Origin: an uncultured Bacteroides sp.
GTDB taxonomy: Bacteria > Bacteroidota > Bacteroidia > Bacteroidales > Bacteroidaceae
Assembly: GCA_944322345.1 (NCBI GenBank)
Contig: CALUOO010000009.1
Location: 62,001 to 126,000 of the forward strand
Reading direction: 5' to 3'
Length of the DNA stretch: 64,000 bases
A model generated the notes under the pieces. It worked only from the letters and a program-made list of their open reading frames with translations, was not told the DNA's origin and did not search any database. Below, piece after piece: positions 8,601 through 18,300 of the stretch; position 1 is the first letter of the stretch; each line of letters opens with the position of its first letter. The translations under genes were made by a program, and so were the position numbers.

Positions 8601-11600
8601 ACCATCTGCCTCTCTTGCTTCAACGCCAACTTTTCGGTGGGACTAATATAAGAGTCGCTCGCCCATTGGTTTAATCTGTTCGCCGCCTCGTTAGCCTTGT
8701 TTACCGCCGTGTCCGCCGCTTCCTGCGCAGCGTCAGCTGTTTCCTGCGCCTCCTGTATAGCCAAAGCGGTGTCCTCGGGAGCCGGAGTCCAGTCGGTGGC
8801 CTTGTTGCCGTACTCCAATTTGACGTTGCGGATGTGCATCGTGATGGCTTCCCCAGCCTCCTTGCTCCCGTTGTGGTCGAAGCGGATGCGAACAGGCGAG
8901 GCGATGCGGCTGTCCGCCGTGGAAGTCATCACCACCCTCGTCCATTCTTCCGTGGCCTCGTATGTCTTTCCGATTATCACGAAGCCCTCCGTGGAGTATC
9001 TGTCGGGAAGGACGTACACGTCTGGGCGGCCCTTCAGCTTGTCGCCGTTCTCCCACTTTGCCTCGAAGCTCAGCGTCACCGTGCGCCCGGCCTCCACGTC
9101 GATGTAATGAGAGTAGATGTAGCTTTCGCCCGTGTGTGTAGTGGCGCGGGTGAACGAGCGGTCGGAGGGGTCGAACGCCGAGGTAGTCCCCGTCCATCCA
9201 TTGCCGTTGGAAGAGCCTATGGCAAGGTTGCGCCCTCCTATCTCTATATTGTCCACGGCATCCATAGCATCTTCTGCGGCCTGCTGTGCTTGGTCGGCAA
9301 TAGCCTTAGCCTTGGCAGATATGGCATTAAGCAAATCAGTGCGTGCGTCATAGTACGCCTTCCACTTGGCGCGGAACTCCGTACCCTTGATGTCGCTCGT
9401 GGCGGTAAGGCTCGACAACAACGGCGTGATGTAGCTGTTCAGTGCGTTATATGCCGCATCGTAGGCGGAGGTAGGCACCCCGAACTGAACGGCACTTGCG
9501 TTGTTCTTCGGCTTCTCGCTCACGATAGTGTCCCACTCCTTCTTCGTCATTTGTTTTTCCGTGGCCGTCAGCTTGTTGTCGCTTGACATCTCTGTGATGG
9601 CGGCGTTAGCCTTGTCCGCCGCTGTCTTGGCGGCGTTGGCGGCATCGGAAGCCTCCTTAGCGTCTTGTTTCGCTTGGTTAGCCGCCGATTGAGCGGCTGC
9701 GGCATCTTCTATCGCTTTCTCCGCTTCACTCTTAGCTAATTCAGCGGCTGCGGCGGCATCATCCGCTACCTTTTTAGCGGCTGCGGCTATAGCGTCAAGT
9801 ATTACTTGGCGAGCGGAATAATAAGACGCTATATCTTCGTAGTCAGTAGATATATTGATATATTCAGGGGTGTCCGCCGTGTATTTAGTCAATGCCGCGT
9901 TAGCCTTGTTATAAGCTGCCGCGTAAGTCGTAGAACTAACGTTATATTTGGTAGCGTCAGCTATAATTTGGGCATATTCAGTCTTAACATCAGAGTGCTG
10001 CTGCTTTAACGCCGTTTTCTCTGGAGGGCTTATTGCTTTATCGGACTTTATTTGGTTTAACTCTTCGGAAGCGTTAGCCGCGTCTTGCTTCGCTTCCTCA
10101 GCCGCTTGACTGGCAAGGTTAGCTTCCGCAATAGCCTCTGTCGCTTTCTGTATAGCTTCTTCTGACTTGTTCATTGCGGAAGCGGCGGCGGAAGCGGCAT
10201 CGTCGGCGATTTTCTTAGCGGCTGTAGCGATATTGTTCAATATCGTCTGTCTTGCGGCATAATAAGCCGATATGTTGTCATAGTCTGCCTCTATTTCTAT
10301 AAATTCAGGTGAAGAAGCCGTATATTTAGCTAAAGCGGCGTTAGCTTTATCATACGCCGACTTATAAGACGTGGTGTCTATTGAATATTTATTAGAGTCC
10401 GCTATTATCTGGTTATATTCAGACCGTATGTCGGAATGCTGTTGCTTCAATGAAGTCTTTTCGGGAGGGCTTATTATATTGTCTGACTTCAATTGTCCAA
10501 GCGTATTATTAGCCTCAATAGCGTCAGCTTGCGCCTCTTCCGCGGCTGATTGTGCGTTTTCCGCCGCTTCACTGGCGAATATAGCGGCATTCAACGCCTC
10601 TTCCGCCTTAGAATCATCCGTATATCTTGACGCGAGTTCCCAATGCTCTATGCTCCAAGCGTCTCCCGCAGCCTTAGACGTTTTGCATCTAAGCAAGTCG
10701 TTAGAATATACTCCATAAGTGGCGTTCACCCACAAGTCGCCAACGTCATAAGTAGATGCGTTTGTAGGAGTAGAAACAAACACACGTCTCTTTCCGTCTG
10801 CTGTATCTTGTGCTTTACCAGCTAATGCAAGTGCTTTTTCAGTTGCTGTATCTGTAATTACAGACCATTCCCATGTACTCCCGTTTTTAACCCATTTCCA
10901 ACTTTTACCTGTACTTATATTAGTATAAGTATCATTTGCATGAGCTTGCTTTAATTCTTCTGTAGTCCAACTGCTTGCAGGATAATTGGAAGTAGTCGGG
11001 TCTGTTTTCTCAAAATAACTTTCAATAGCTCCGTCAACTTGGTTTTTAACACTTTCTAAATCAGAAGAAAGCTGATTGACAAAATCTATATTCTCTGCCA
11101 AGTCACTTACCGCTTTGTCTACTTTTCCGTTTACATCGGTTAAATTACCGTTAATCTTGTCAAGTTCATCCTTTACATTCTCACCGCTTGAAGAAATTAC
11201 GAAATCACCCGTAAACTTATTTCCGCTTGTAGGTGATATACGTGTCAGCTCTGTTCCTTCTAAAGAGTAAGTCTTTATTCCTTTGTGCTCTGTGAATGCA
11301 GGAGAGCCTTCTCCATATACCGATATAACTATGGCGTTTTGACGTGATGCATCTGTTTTATTGCCCAACACCACCACGCTGTCACCTTCTTGTGGAACAT
11401 CAGAATCCGCCTCACAGTCAGTCTTGGACAGGTCAAACCAATTGTCACCTACAGCAACGACAGCACGCCAATAACGACGGTTCCCTACATTCTCATGTAT
11501 ACCTTCTTTTATGTTGAATGTCTGACTTAGAACCAAATCGTCAACTCTGAATAAGTTTTCAGTAGCAGTTGAACCATCATCATTTGTAAAGTAGCATCTG

Positions 11601-12457
11601 TAATAAGTTTCTCCTTCTTCAACTTTTGATAATGTTATTCCTGCTGGTGAGAATATAAAGTTTCCTCCTGCATAGCTCAGTTTCTTAATTTCCAATTCTG
11701 TGAAAAATGCCTTGATGCGGACAAACAGTTTGTCTACTTCCAGATACGACTTTCCTGTCTCGTCTTGTTTTATCAATGCATATCCGGTTCCTAAAGCTCC
11801 TTTTACAAAGTTGTCGCTCTGCAATATCCCCCTCAGCACAAGCGACAGTAACTCACCGGCACCCTCTTTGGTGATTTGCGCTCCACTCTTTCCGGCAACA
11901 TAATTCCCGATGCTCAGCACTCCACGAAGCAATAAGTCCAACAGTTCACCGTTGCCATCACCATCTATCTGACCGCCACTTACTCCGGAGGCAAATGTTC
12001 CAACCTTTATTCCAAGATTCGATAATATCGGAGTACCGGACACAATAATTCCTTTCAAGAATCTGATAAGTCCTTCAGCAGTGTCATCGTTTACTTTACT
12101 TAGATAAAGCTCTTCCAGACTTTCCAATGCTTTGTTTACGGCATCTTTTATCTCGCTGTCAGTACGTAATGAAGAATATACTTTTTCGTCGCTTGGTTCT
12201 GTAGCCTCATCTTTGTCTTTCACTACCCGGCTTAGAAATACGTTTAATGCCTCAGCTATGGCACGTAATGAAGACAATACGTTTTGGTCGGTCAGCGTTT
12301 TTGTATCTGTCGTTTTTACGACATCTACGTTCGTTCCTCCCGTCACTGTTATATTGCCTCCACCTCCTCCCGAAGATGAAGCGACACTCCCTGTAGGGTA
12401 GTTTTTGCTTCGTGGCTTTGCCGGAACAGATCTTGTTATTATTTGTACTTCGTCCAT
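5690..12457 (-). CDS. Giant tail fibre / host-recognition protein (2255 aa)
   Basis: Largest gene of the prophage. Order: a Gly-rich N-terminus (SSSGGGGGNITVTGG, about 30-45); several related beta segments (each with a GxxxAGxSGAQI-like unit, about 130-230); then helical Ala-rich repeats of about 110 residues, each beginning SPPEKTxLKQQHSD or a relative and ending AKKxADDA (at least four copies, about 620-1420). Two jelly-roll-like modules begin IGGRNL and end KATDWTPAPED (DNA about 8755-9240 and 7795-8260). Later come a coiled-coil tract of SAKTTATTALSTANTA-like heptads (about 1880-1990) and a C-terminal domain of about 250 residues. This is the layout of tail fibres that trimerise and bind surface glycans. 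DNA at about 8690-9620 is much more GC-rich than its flanks, a sign of domain import. Confidence 0.85.
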   Translation of the reverse strand: MDEVQIITRSVPAKPRSKNYPTGSVASSSGGGGGNITVTGGTNVDVVKTTDTKTLTDQNVLSSLRAIAEALNVFLSRVVKDKDEATEPSDEKVYSSLRTDSEIKDAVNKALESLEELYLSKVNDDTAEGLIRFLKGIIVSGTPILSNLGIKVGTFASGVSGGQIDGDGNGELLDLLLRGVLSIGNYVAGKSGAQITKEGAGELLSLVLRGILQSDNFVKGALGTGYALIKQDETGKSYLEVDKLFVRIKAFFTELEIKKLSYAGGNFIFSPAGITLSKVEEGETYYRCYFTNDDGSTATENLFRVDDLVLSQTFNIKEGIHENVGNRRYWRAVVAVGDNWFDLSKTDCEADSDVPQEGDSVVVLGNKTDASRQNAIVISVYGEGSPAFTEHKGIKTYSLEGTELTRISPTSGNKFTGDFVISSSGENVKDELDKINGNLTDVNGKVDKAVSDLAENIDFVNQLSSDLESVKNQVDGAIESYFEKTDPTTSNYPASSWTTEELKQAHANDTYTNISTGKSWKWVKNGSTWEWSVITDTATEKALALAGKAQDTADGKRRVFVSTPTNASTYDVGDLWVNATYGVYSNDLLRCKTSKAAGDAWSIEHWELASRYTDDSKAEEALNAAIFASEAAENAQSAAEEAQADAIEANNTLGQLKSDNIISPPEKTSLKQQHSDIRSEYNQIIADSNKYSIDTTSYKSAYDKANAALAKYTASSPEFIEIEADYDNISAYYAARQTILNNIATAAKKIADDAASAAASAMNKSEEAIQKATEAIAEANLASQAAEEAKQDAANASEELNQIKSDKAISPPEKTALKQQHSDVKTEYAQIIADATKYNVSSTTYAAAYNKANAALTKYTADTPEYINISTDYEDIASYYSARQVILDAIAAAAKKVADDAAAAAELAKSEAEKAIEDAAAAQSAANQAKQDAKEASDAANAAKTAADKANAAITEMSSDNKLTATEKQMTKKEWDTIVSEKPKNNASAVQFGVPTSAYDAAYNALNSYITPLLSSLTATSDIKGTEFRAKWKAYYDARTDLLNAISAKAKAIADQAQQAAEDAMDAVDNIEIGGRNLAIGSSNGNGWTGTTSAFDPSDRSFTRATTHTGESYIYSHYIDVEAGRTVTLSFEAKWENGDKLKGRPDVYVLPDRYSTEGFVIIGKTYEATEEWTRVVMTSTADSRIASPVRIRFDHNGSKEAGEAITMHIRNVKLEYGNKATDWTPAPEDTALAIQEAQETADAAQEAADTAVNKANEAANRLNQWASDSYISPTEKLALKQERQMVAAEKDSIVADAAKYGVSSTDFVSKWAAYDSELAYHSTDNPENIQVRASFATSQSAYYSAYKTINGNIATAAKKLPTDLAENLDSYKSEVTAKFEATDNKISSAVTSSKEYTNEVVENIQIGGRNLIKNSKLDNSNEWRFNGVNKASFVEFDGYTCLKVTQANGGVYALRADTGNAHNVPLDGQVANSVDVYATEACSIQVGVELISGVRIKVTEANKWVRVHGIQTLDGTSHSYVVYLSTGGVTAYFKNVKCEIGNKATDWTPAPEDVTSSIDSVNNTLTTYKEETDSRLVVLEDKIALTVTSDMLQQTRTEILNSAATTAQSKADAAKQDAIADAAGKYVTTTTYTQKINQITSDLNGVSLKATQTETKVTEIDGEITSLENRVSEAEIAVQPDNIWLGIKNNVNQSIVDASKRTEVTVDATGLDENTYYPITIHLTKDYSKPVIITVSRNLVASLGKPSWSTHTNGFTVRCQWQTNGSGYGSSSVSRTILNYSYSWIKTGIIPIGDVGQMTNSSDEYIYVRGGSKYSVLVEGFTGVLITLRTSSFTGIGQTIDLKTEVTKPVVDLSTKLTEEQVVAGININGFGISVFGKNIDFTGKVTFSSLATDAQSKINTAVSDSSTALSTANTANTNASQAKTDASSAKSTATTAKNTADTAKSTADSAKQTATTANTNASTALSTANSAKTTATTALSTANTARTEKIELARLGTTIINGGYIKSELIEVDTVLAEKIGAASITTGSITVTDGAKIGNFVVDSNSLKNIDISHNASVGVVYNKITNGVTTKFTSILGYQSPVKPDETEGTAAWFMAEGKGSNVALRLYANGSTVAVNTPSAYGRLANLALVATGGCNWGCMPNDFWCMPGLLWLGRISSSGHIESRFGNGCKITESNGNITKLSTGRYRFYHNIGHWDYIAIPSAYIDGNYHIAVLDGISDTRFDVNIFHKDQGFMDGNFVVAIFGRPSING

Positions 12458-12460
12458 TAA

Positions 12461-14545
12461 TTATGATTCTATCATTACACACTTGAATTGATTCATCCGG
12501 TAGTCAATGCTTCCTCCTGCTTGGATGAATCGTTTATCAAGTGTATAATTGTCCGACAAAATGGAGACTGGTGTAATTCCTTCTGCATCTTTTATCTCTT
12601 GCGTCAGCTTTAGTTTTTGCAATTTATACCTGTTCACAATTCTGCGTATTAGCATTTCTTCCGGGCGTATATTTTGGTGTACTATGCTGCAATATAGATT
12701 GTCTGTCAGATATTCTCCATTTAGCATGAGTTTGCTGAAACAGGCTCCATCTTCATTGTATGAGCTGATTTTCAGTTCAATTTCGCTAAGTTCATTGATA
12801 AAATCTTCGTTCACTACGTTTTCATAATATCTGTCTGTATTATCTCCTTCGTCTCCTTTATCAAGGCTTTGGTACTGTATCGAGAAGTCTTTCAATAGGC
12901 ATCCACATGGGACTGTCTTGTTGCTGCCTCCGCTCGAGTCTGCTGTAAATCGCGGTCCGTATATGGTAAATTCAAAGTCTCCTTTTATGTTTTCAGGAAT
13001 CTCTATGATGTATCCGTCCAGTTTGTCATACGGGGTGTTCAGTGTCACATTTTTTTTCATCTTATAGAATCCGTCCTCTGGTTCTTCTCCTATGATTCGC
13101 TCAAACGGCATGGCTATTTTCCCATGATTGGTAGCAGTCCATCCTTCTTTATCTCCCATGTAGTAATAGTCGCCTATTCTTATCTGGATCATCAGTGTAG
13201 TGTTGTTGAATCCGCTGTACATACGCCCTTTCTCTAGTGGAGACAAATCATTACCGTCCAGAATTTTATAGGAACCATTCAACGAGATGGCACCTCTTGC
13301 ATATACTGCTGTAGGTCCTTTAATCGATAGTATTGCCTGTGTCCCGTCAAAAACGCTTTCCGGTTCCGATCCGTCTCTCTGTCTTATTTGATAAACAGTT
13401 GTGTAGTTATACCGGCTTATGTTCGGCTCAGTTCGCTCTGTCTCATAGTTGCAGTAGGAGAGGAGCATTGCTCCAAAAAGCATATAGGCTGTCTGATTGT
13501 CTTTGTATTTTTCGAGGCTGACTGTCTCCAGTGTGCCCGACTGATTTTTTCGGTATGTCTTGGTATCCCAGTTCCCGGGAAATTTGTAAACACGATGCGA
13601 ATGTCTGTATTTGTTGTCTCCTGCATTCTCGCTCGTGTCCGGACCTGTAACTAAGGTGTCTGCATCTTCTTTTCCATCCGATTGGATAATTTCTTTTACT
13701 GGATAGTTACTGCACTTTACTGTCACTCGGTTATATCCGGGCAGAATGTCGAGCGTATGGTCTCCACCGCTGAATCCGGTTTCCTGTATGTTTACTTCGG
13801 TTGGGATAAGCATGCCGGTACGCTCCATTGTTTCCGGATCGTACTTGTAATATTCTGCATCGTGGTCCGAATCTACAAAAAATAGTTCTCCTCTCCAGTC
13901 TGTACAGGTCCATCCTAGTAGTTTGCATATTTCTCCCAATATGTCTTTCAGGGTCATTGCTTTGTCATCTTCGTCGAAAAAATTCTGCTCGCTGACGGTC
14001 ATTTCTTGCAAAACGTTCCCTCCACTTGCGTACGCATCAGCGTTTGCGGCATAAACGTGTGGGATATATATTGCTGTATAGCGTGCGTTGGCTGCTGATA
14101 TGCATCTTTTCAGCAATTCCCACAGGCTTACGAATTGTTTAGGCTCTCCGGTTTTCTTATAGTAGATGTGTTCAAGTGTCTGCATGGCGCTCACACATTC
14201 CATCTCCAGTGTGAACGTACCTCCAGTGTAGTCCTGTGTATATATCTCAGGCTTGATAAATCCACACCAGCACACCGCGCCGTTCTTGACGAGCGTAACG
14301 CGATATTGCTGGTAGTTGGTAGAGAAGAGTTGTTGCAGATAATCGTTGCCTACTACGCTTATGGTTGCCGTACTCAGCCTCAGCGGGGTGTAGATGAACT
14401 CTTCTTCATCAATATCTACTACAAACGGCGTTCCCGCTGCAGTTAGTTCTACTGGTTGTCCGGTGTATCCGTCTTTTTCTATCTCTACTATGCAGGTGTC
14501 TCCCAGCAAGGTGGCAAACGGAATGGTGTAGTTGAGTTTGTACAT
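12461..14545 (-). CDS. Tail tip / minor tail protein
   Basis: About 694 residues starting MYKLNYTIPFATLLGDTCIV; an ATG 18 bp upstream (14563) is an alternative start. It is rich in beta structure, with many Tyr and Asp, and includes a block FxDEDDKAMTLKDILGEICK near residue 200 that precedes a W-rich stretch. Its place between tape measure and fibre genes is that of distal-tail or tail-hub proteins in siphoviruses, and related long proteins are usual there in Bacteroides phages. It ends 3 bp before the fibre gene start. No catalytic motif is seen. Confidence 0.7.
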   Translation of the reverse strand: MYKLNYTIPFATLLGDTCIVEIEKDGYTGQPVELTAAGTPFVVDIDEEEFIYTPLRLSTATISVVGNDYLQQLFSTNYQQYRVTLVKNGAVCWCGFIKPEIYTQDYTGGTFTLEMECVSAMQTLEHIYYKKTGEPKQFVSLWELLKRCISAANARYTAIYIPHVYAANADAYASGGNVLQEMTVSEQNFFDEDDKAMTLKDILGEICKLLGWTCTDWRGELFFVDSDHDAEYYKYDPETMERTGMLIPTEVNIQETGFSGGDHTLDILPGYNRVTVKCSNYPVKEIIQSDGKEDADTLVTGPDTSENAGDNKYRHSHRVYKFPGNWDTKTYRKNQSGTLETVSLEKYKDNQTAYMLFGAMLLSYCNYETERTEPNISRYNYTTVYQIRQRDGSEPESVFDGTQAILSIKGPTAVYARGAISLNGSYKILDGNDLSPLEKGRMYSGFNNTTLMIQIRIGDYYYMGDKEGWTATNHGKIAMPFERIIGEEPEDGFYKMKKNVTLNTPYDKLDGYIIEIPENIKGDFEFTIYGPRFTADSSGGSNKTVPCGCLLKDFSIQYQSLDKGDEGDNTDRYYENVVNEDFINELSEIELKISSYNEDGACFSKLMLNGEYLTDNLYCSIVHQNIRPEEMLIRRIVNRYKLQKLKLTQEIKDAEGITPVSILSDNYTLDKRFIQAGGSIDYRMNQFKCVMIES

Positions 14546-14615
14546 AAAATGTTTTACTAACAAGCGTTTTCTTGTCAGACAAAAAGATGATGCAAGAAAA
14601 ATAAATATGATTTAA

Positions 14616-14647
14616 TTTGCATTATAAACAATTGTTTATTATCTTTG
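14616..14647 (+). promoter_or_regulatory. Promoter with palindromic operator for the 14672-15308 insert
   Basis: TTTG (14616-14619), a 20-nt spacer and TATCTTTG (14640-14647) make a full Bacteroides promoter. The spacer holds a perfect 16-bp palindrome ATAAACAATTGTTTAT (14624-14639), well placed for a dimeric repressor to block RNA polymerase. The sequence differs from the repressor operators at 37535 and 37564, so another protein is likely to read it. Confidence 0.7.
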
Positions 14648-14671
14648 TAGTGTCAATAAAAACTGAATGAA

Positions 14672-14872
14672 ATGGAATTAAGTAGAATCGAAAAATTAGA
14701 ATTGCATCTTATCAGGCTTGAACAAGCAATTAAACAGGTGCAGCGTTTGAGGCAAATGGGACTCCCCGACAATGTGATTGATGAAAAAATAGACCGCTAT
14801 CTTGATGAAATGTTGGAAACCCGTAATGAGATAGAAAAATTAAAGAAACAAAATGAAGAAGAAGAGGGTTAA
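14672..14872 (+). CDS. Small coiled-coil protein
   Basis: 66 residues, almost wholly helical with leucine heptads (LEKLELHLIRLEQAIKQVQR-like) and a charged, Glu-rich tail. It is read opposite to the surrounding late genes from its own promoter and is followed 34 bp later by a DUF5053 gene. Self-contained two-gene inserts of this kind in late operons are often expressed in the lysogen. No function is known; it could be a partner or antagonist of the next protein. Confidence 0.7.
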   Translation: MELSRIEKLELHLIRLEQAIKQVQRLRQMGLPDNVIDEKIDRYLDEMLETRNEIEKLKKQNEEEEG

Positions 14873-14906
14873 CCCCTCTTCCTTCTTCCTAAAATAGATA
14901 GTAATT

Positions 14907-15308
14907 ATGGAAAAGGATTTGAAACATGAACTTGATTTGCTGAAACAGGAAATAGGCACTCCTGCTTTTGATGAACATCTTGATAGAATGGAGGGTATAT
15001 ATACGTCGGAAGAAGATAAACGACTGATTACTGAATGTGTTAGTCAAATACTTGACAATATAGGTACAGAGTTGCAGGATGTGAAGAAAGAAGTGGATAT
15101 TCTGAAATCTATCAAAAGCATCTCAGATATTATATCATTCCGTTATATTTCCGAGACTTATTTTAAAAAATCTAGGTCTTGGTTCTCGCAAAGGTTAAAT
15201 GAAAATGTAGTCAACGGTACTGTGTGCCGTTTCACAGATGAAGAGCTTGACACACTTCGTTTCGCCTTACAGGATATTAGCAAAAAAATAGGTTCGCTTT
15301 CCATTTAG
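14907..15308 (+). CDS. DUF5053 family protein
   Basis: 133 residues. The N-terminal half is a helical/coiled-coil part; the C-terminal half SIKSISDIISFRYISETYF then KKSRSWFSQRLNEN resembles a helix-turn-helix with a conserved SRSWFSQR recognition-like segment. It matches my memory of DUF5053, a Bacteroides family of unknown role. It is the second gene of a two-gene plus-strand unit and convergent with the tape-measure gene. The HTH-like look and the palindrome in the promoter spacer suggest, without proof, that it is an autoregulator. Confidence 0.75.
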   Translation: MEKDLKHELDLLKQEIGTPAFDEHLDRMEGIYTSEEDKRLITECVSQILDNIGTELQDVKKEVDILKSIKSISDIISFRYISETYFKKSRSWFSQRLNENVVNGTVCRFTDEELDTLRFALQDISKKIGSLSI

Positions 15309-15330
15309 GATTGTTTTTATTGACAGAAGT

Positions 15331-15380
15331 CTGGTATAGAACCGTACCAGCAAAGGGTACATCAAAGCGATGTACCCTTT
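15331..15380. terminator. Two hairpins between convergent DUF5053 and tape-measure genes
   Basis: CTGGTA/TACCAG (15331-15350) and a perfect 12-bp stem AAAGGGTACATC/GATGTACCCTTT (15352-15363 and 15369-15380) lie in the 79-bp gap between the two stop codons. T-runs are weak on both sides; they probably act as a transcript barrier or 3' stabiliser. Confidence 0.55.
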
Positions 15381-15387
15381 CCATTTC

Positions 15388-18300
15388 TCACAGCGTCTTT
15401 TTCCCCTGCGACTTCAACTCATTATTTATCAGCAGTATCAGGTCTTTCCCCCTGACACGGGTAGAAACGGTGGATGCTATCTCAGATTTTCCGCTTCCTA
15501 ATTTCCCTCCGTTTATCGCGTTAAACAGGTGTGCCTGCTGAGTCCCGTTCAGTATCATCTCTCCGGAGTTGACTCGCGCCAGTAATTTGTCTCCTGTTCT
15601 CGTTGCGCCTGTCACAATTCCTCCGCCTGCAAACTTAGGAATGGCTTGTGCCGCAGCATTTATCATGGCTGTCATGGCTGCTATTTGCGCCCCGGCAAGT
15701 CCTGCTCCTGCAAATGGAATATAGGCATAGGCTGCCGTGCTCTTTGCTGCCATTTCGGTAGCGGCTGCTTGTGCTTTCTTCCGGCTGGTCTGTAGTTCAA
15801 TTTGGGCGGCTGCTTCGTTCGCTGCTATCTCGGCTGCTTTCTGTCCGATGGTTCCGGCTATGCTGGCGGTGAGTGAGTTTTGTGCACCTCTCTGCTTCCC
15901 GGTAATTGCCGATAGTTTTTCAAATAGACTGATTACGGTAGAGACGGTGGAAATGGTACTCATCAGCATCTGCCATACGGCCATAAACTTTTCCCAGCCT
16001 GATGCGTCAACGTCGTTGAATACGTCAGACAACCGTTCGAATGAGCTTACCATACTGTCTACTTGGCTCACTACGTCCTTCGCTCCGCTGAATGCTGTTT
16101 CTCTGAACTGCTTGTCTAGTTCTTTCAGATCTTCCTGTATTTGTGCTATTTTCAGTTGCTCTTCAAGGCTGTCTACATTCCGTATCGCTGTATTCAGTTT
16201 TTCTTCGAGATCAGTCGAAAGCTCTCCATACTTCTGTTTTAGCTGCTCTAACTCTTGTTGATACTGCTTCCATACCTCCAGCTCGCCCTGCATCTTCTCA
16301 GTGTCCGATAGCTTGTAGTCAAAAGTGGTATCACGCTTCCCAAGCACGGGGGCTGTAATTTGTGCGATGGAGGATGACTTCATCCGTTCGACAAATTCGT
16401 CTGCCGCCGTTCCTATTCCATCGATTGATACAGCCGATCGGGCGGCTGCCATAGCTGCTTCTGATATTGCGTTTCTGTATTCATCCTCTGTTATCAGCTT
16501 TTTGTCAAGCTGCGCTTTTGCCTGTGTTGCCTTCTTGGTGTATTCCGCCTCTACCTTCTGCAGTTCCTTTCTGGCTTTTGCTTCTTCTGTTACAAGTGGA
16601 TTCAGTACGCCTTTCATGGCTTGTGTGTAGGTAGCGTTTTCTTCTGCTGCCTTTCCAAGTATTCCGGCAAGTTTCTCTACGGTCTCCTTATTCAGCTTGT
16701 CTACTTCTGAATTGTATGATTCTTGTGTGATGGCTCCTGCATCTAGCTGGTTTTTGTAGGTCTGTAGAGACTGTTTGTATTCTTCTTCGGCTTTCTGTAT
16801 GTCTGTCTTTCCGCTAGTGTCAGATGGCGTTCCTCCTGTTAATCTGGATGTGGAGCTACTTTTAATTTCGTTACCGAGACGGGAACGGGCATCTTTCAGA
16901 ATCTTGGCATATTGGATGAATGAATTCAAATCTTCTTCCAATCCTGTACTTATTCCCCATCCGTTTTGTGTTGACACTCCATATTTCCTTTTGAAATTTC
17001 CTTCTTTCACTACATCGCCTTTCGCCATTGCCCAATCAGCTGCCATTTCGCTTACAGTCCTTCCGTTGTAGACATTTCCACCTATCTTTCGTATCTGGCT
17101 CTCTGCCTCAGCAGCTTCTTTTGCTGCAAGTTCTGCACGGGCAGCACTTTCAAGTAGTGATATTCGTTGTGTGATTGCTGCGTTCACGTCCTGCTGGGCA
17201 GTCAGCTCTGTACCTAATATACCGTTTATTTGAGTGAGTAATTGTTTTTTATAAGCTATGGATGAATTGGCTTTGTTATATTCCGATTGCAGTGCTTTCA
17301 GCTTGACCGTTTCCGCACTGGTGTCTCCTGCACTGCTCATCCTATTCTGATATTCCTTGTAGATATTGTTGATTCGTTCTGATTCTTTACGTATCGATAT
17401 TAGTTTAGCTATGAACGCCCCTATAATGGTAATTACAGCCGTTGGAATGGAAGATATGAACAGTGTTTTCAGCGATGTTGCCGCCTTGCTGAATGCCATC
17501 TTGATAGAAGCTGCTGTCTTCTTAGACCTCCATGCAGCTTCATCGAATGCTTCCCCCGCATCGCGTGCTGCTTTCCGTGCCGCCGATTTTGCTGCAAGTT
17601 CCGCGCTTGCTATGGCTGCTATTATCTTGTTGATACAACGGCTGGTTACAGCTACTGCTATTGCCGCTGCAGCATATATTACGATGTTTTTTATGTTTTC
17701 CGTCGCCCCCTTTATCAGATTGGTCAGCCAGTCTACAATACCCTTATACCTGCTCTGTACATCACTGCTGTTGACAAGTTCAGTAAATGTATTCTTCAAC
17801 CTGTTGACCGATGTTTCCAAATTGTCGGTGTCTACATTGGGAATCATTTCATTGAGGGCATCTGCGAATTTGGGCAATACGTCCGCACTCATCAGCTTAC
17901 CCTGTTTCAACAAATCATCTAGCCCGACAACGGTCGTGCCTGCTGCTTTTGCCATTGCTTGTAATGCAATAGGCAGACGTTCACCCATCTGAAGCCTCAA
18001 CTCTTCGGAACTGATTTTCCCTTTCGACATCATTTGCGACAGTGCTAAGAATACCCCATTCGAGTCTTCTGCACTCATTCCGAATGCGGTCACTGCTCTC
18101 GACATCGATTCGAATATCTTCCTTTGTTCCTGCATCGACATTCCGGATAGGGAAGCGGCTGCTGTGAATTTGGCATAGTTTCCCGTCAAAGCGTTGATCT
18201 CGAGTCCATATTTTTTTGCCATGTCTAGCAGAAAACGCTGGTTGTCGGCAAATCCAGCCATACCTCCCGAAACGTTCTTCAATGCGGTGGTCACTCTGTT

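Noticed and set aside
8834-9586. 250-aa plus-strand frame in the fibre gene
   Set aside because: An open frame produced by high GC on the opposite strand; Arg/His-rich with no recognisable pattern.
5690-12457. Diversity-generating retroelement target in the fibre gene
   Set aside because: No reverse transcriptase, template repeat or variable C-type lectin repeat is seen in the window.
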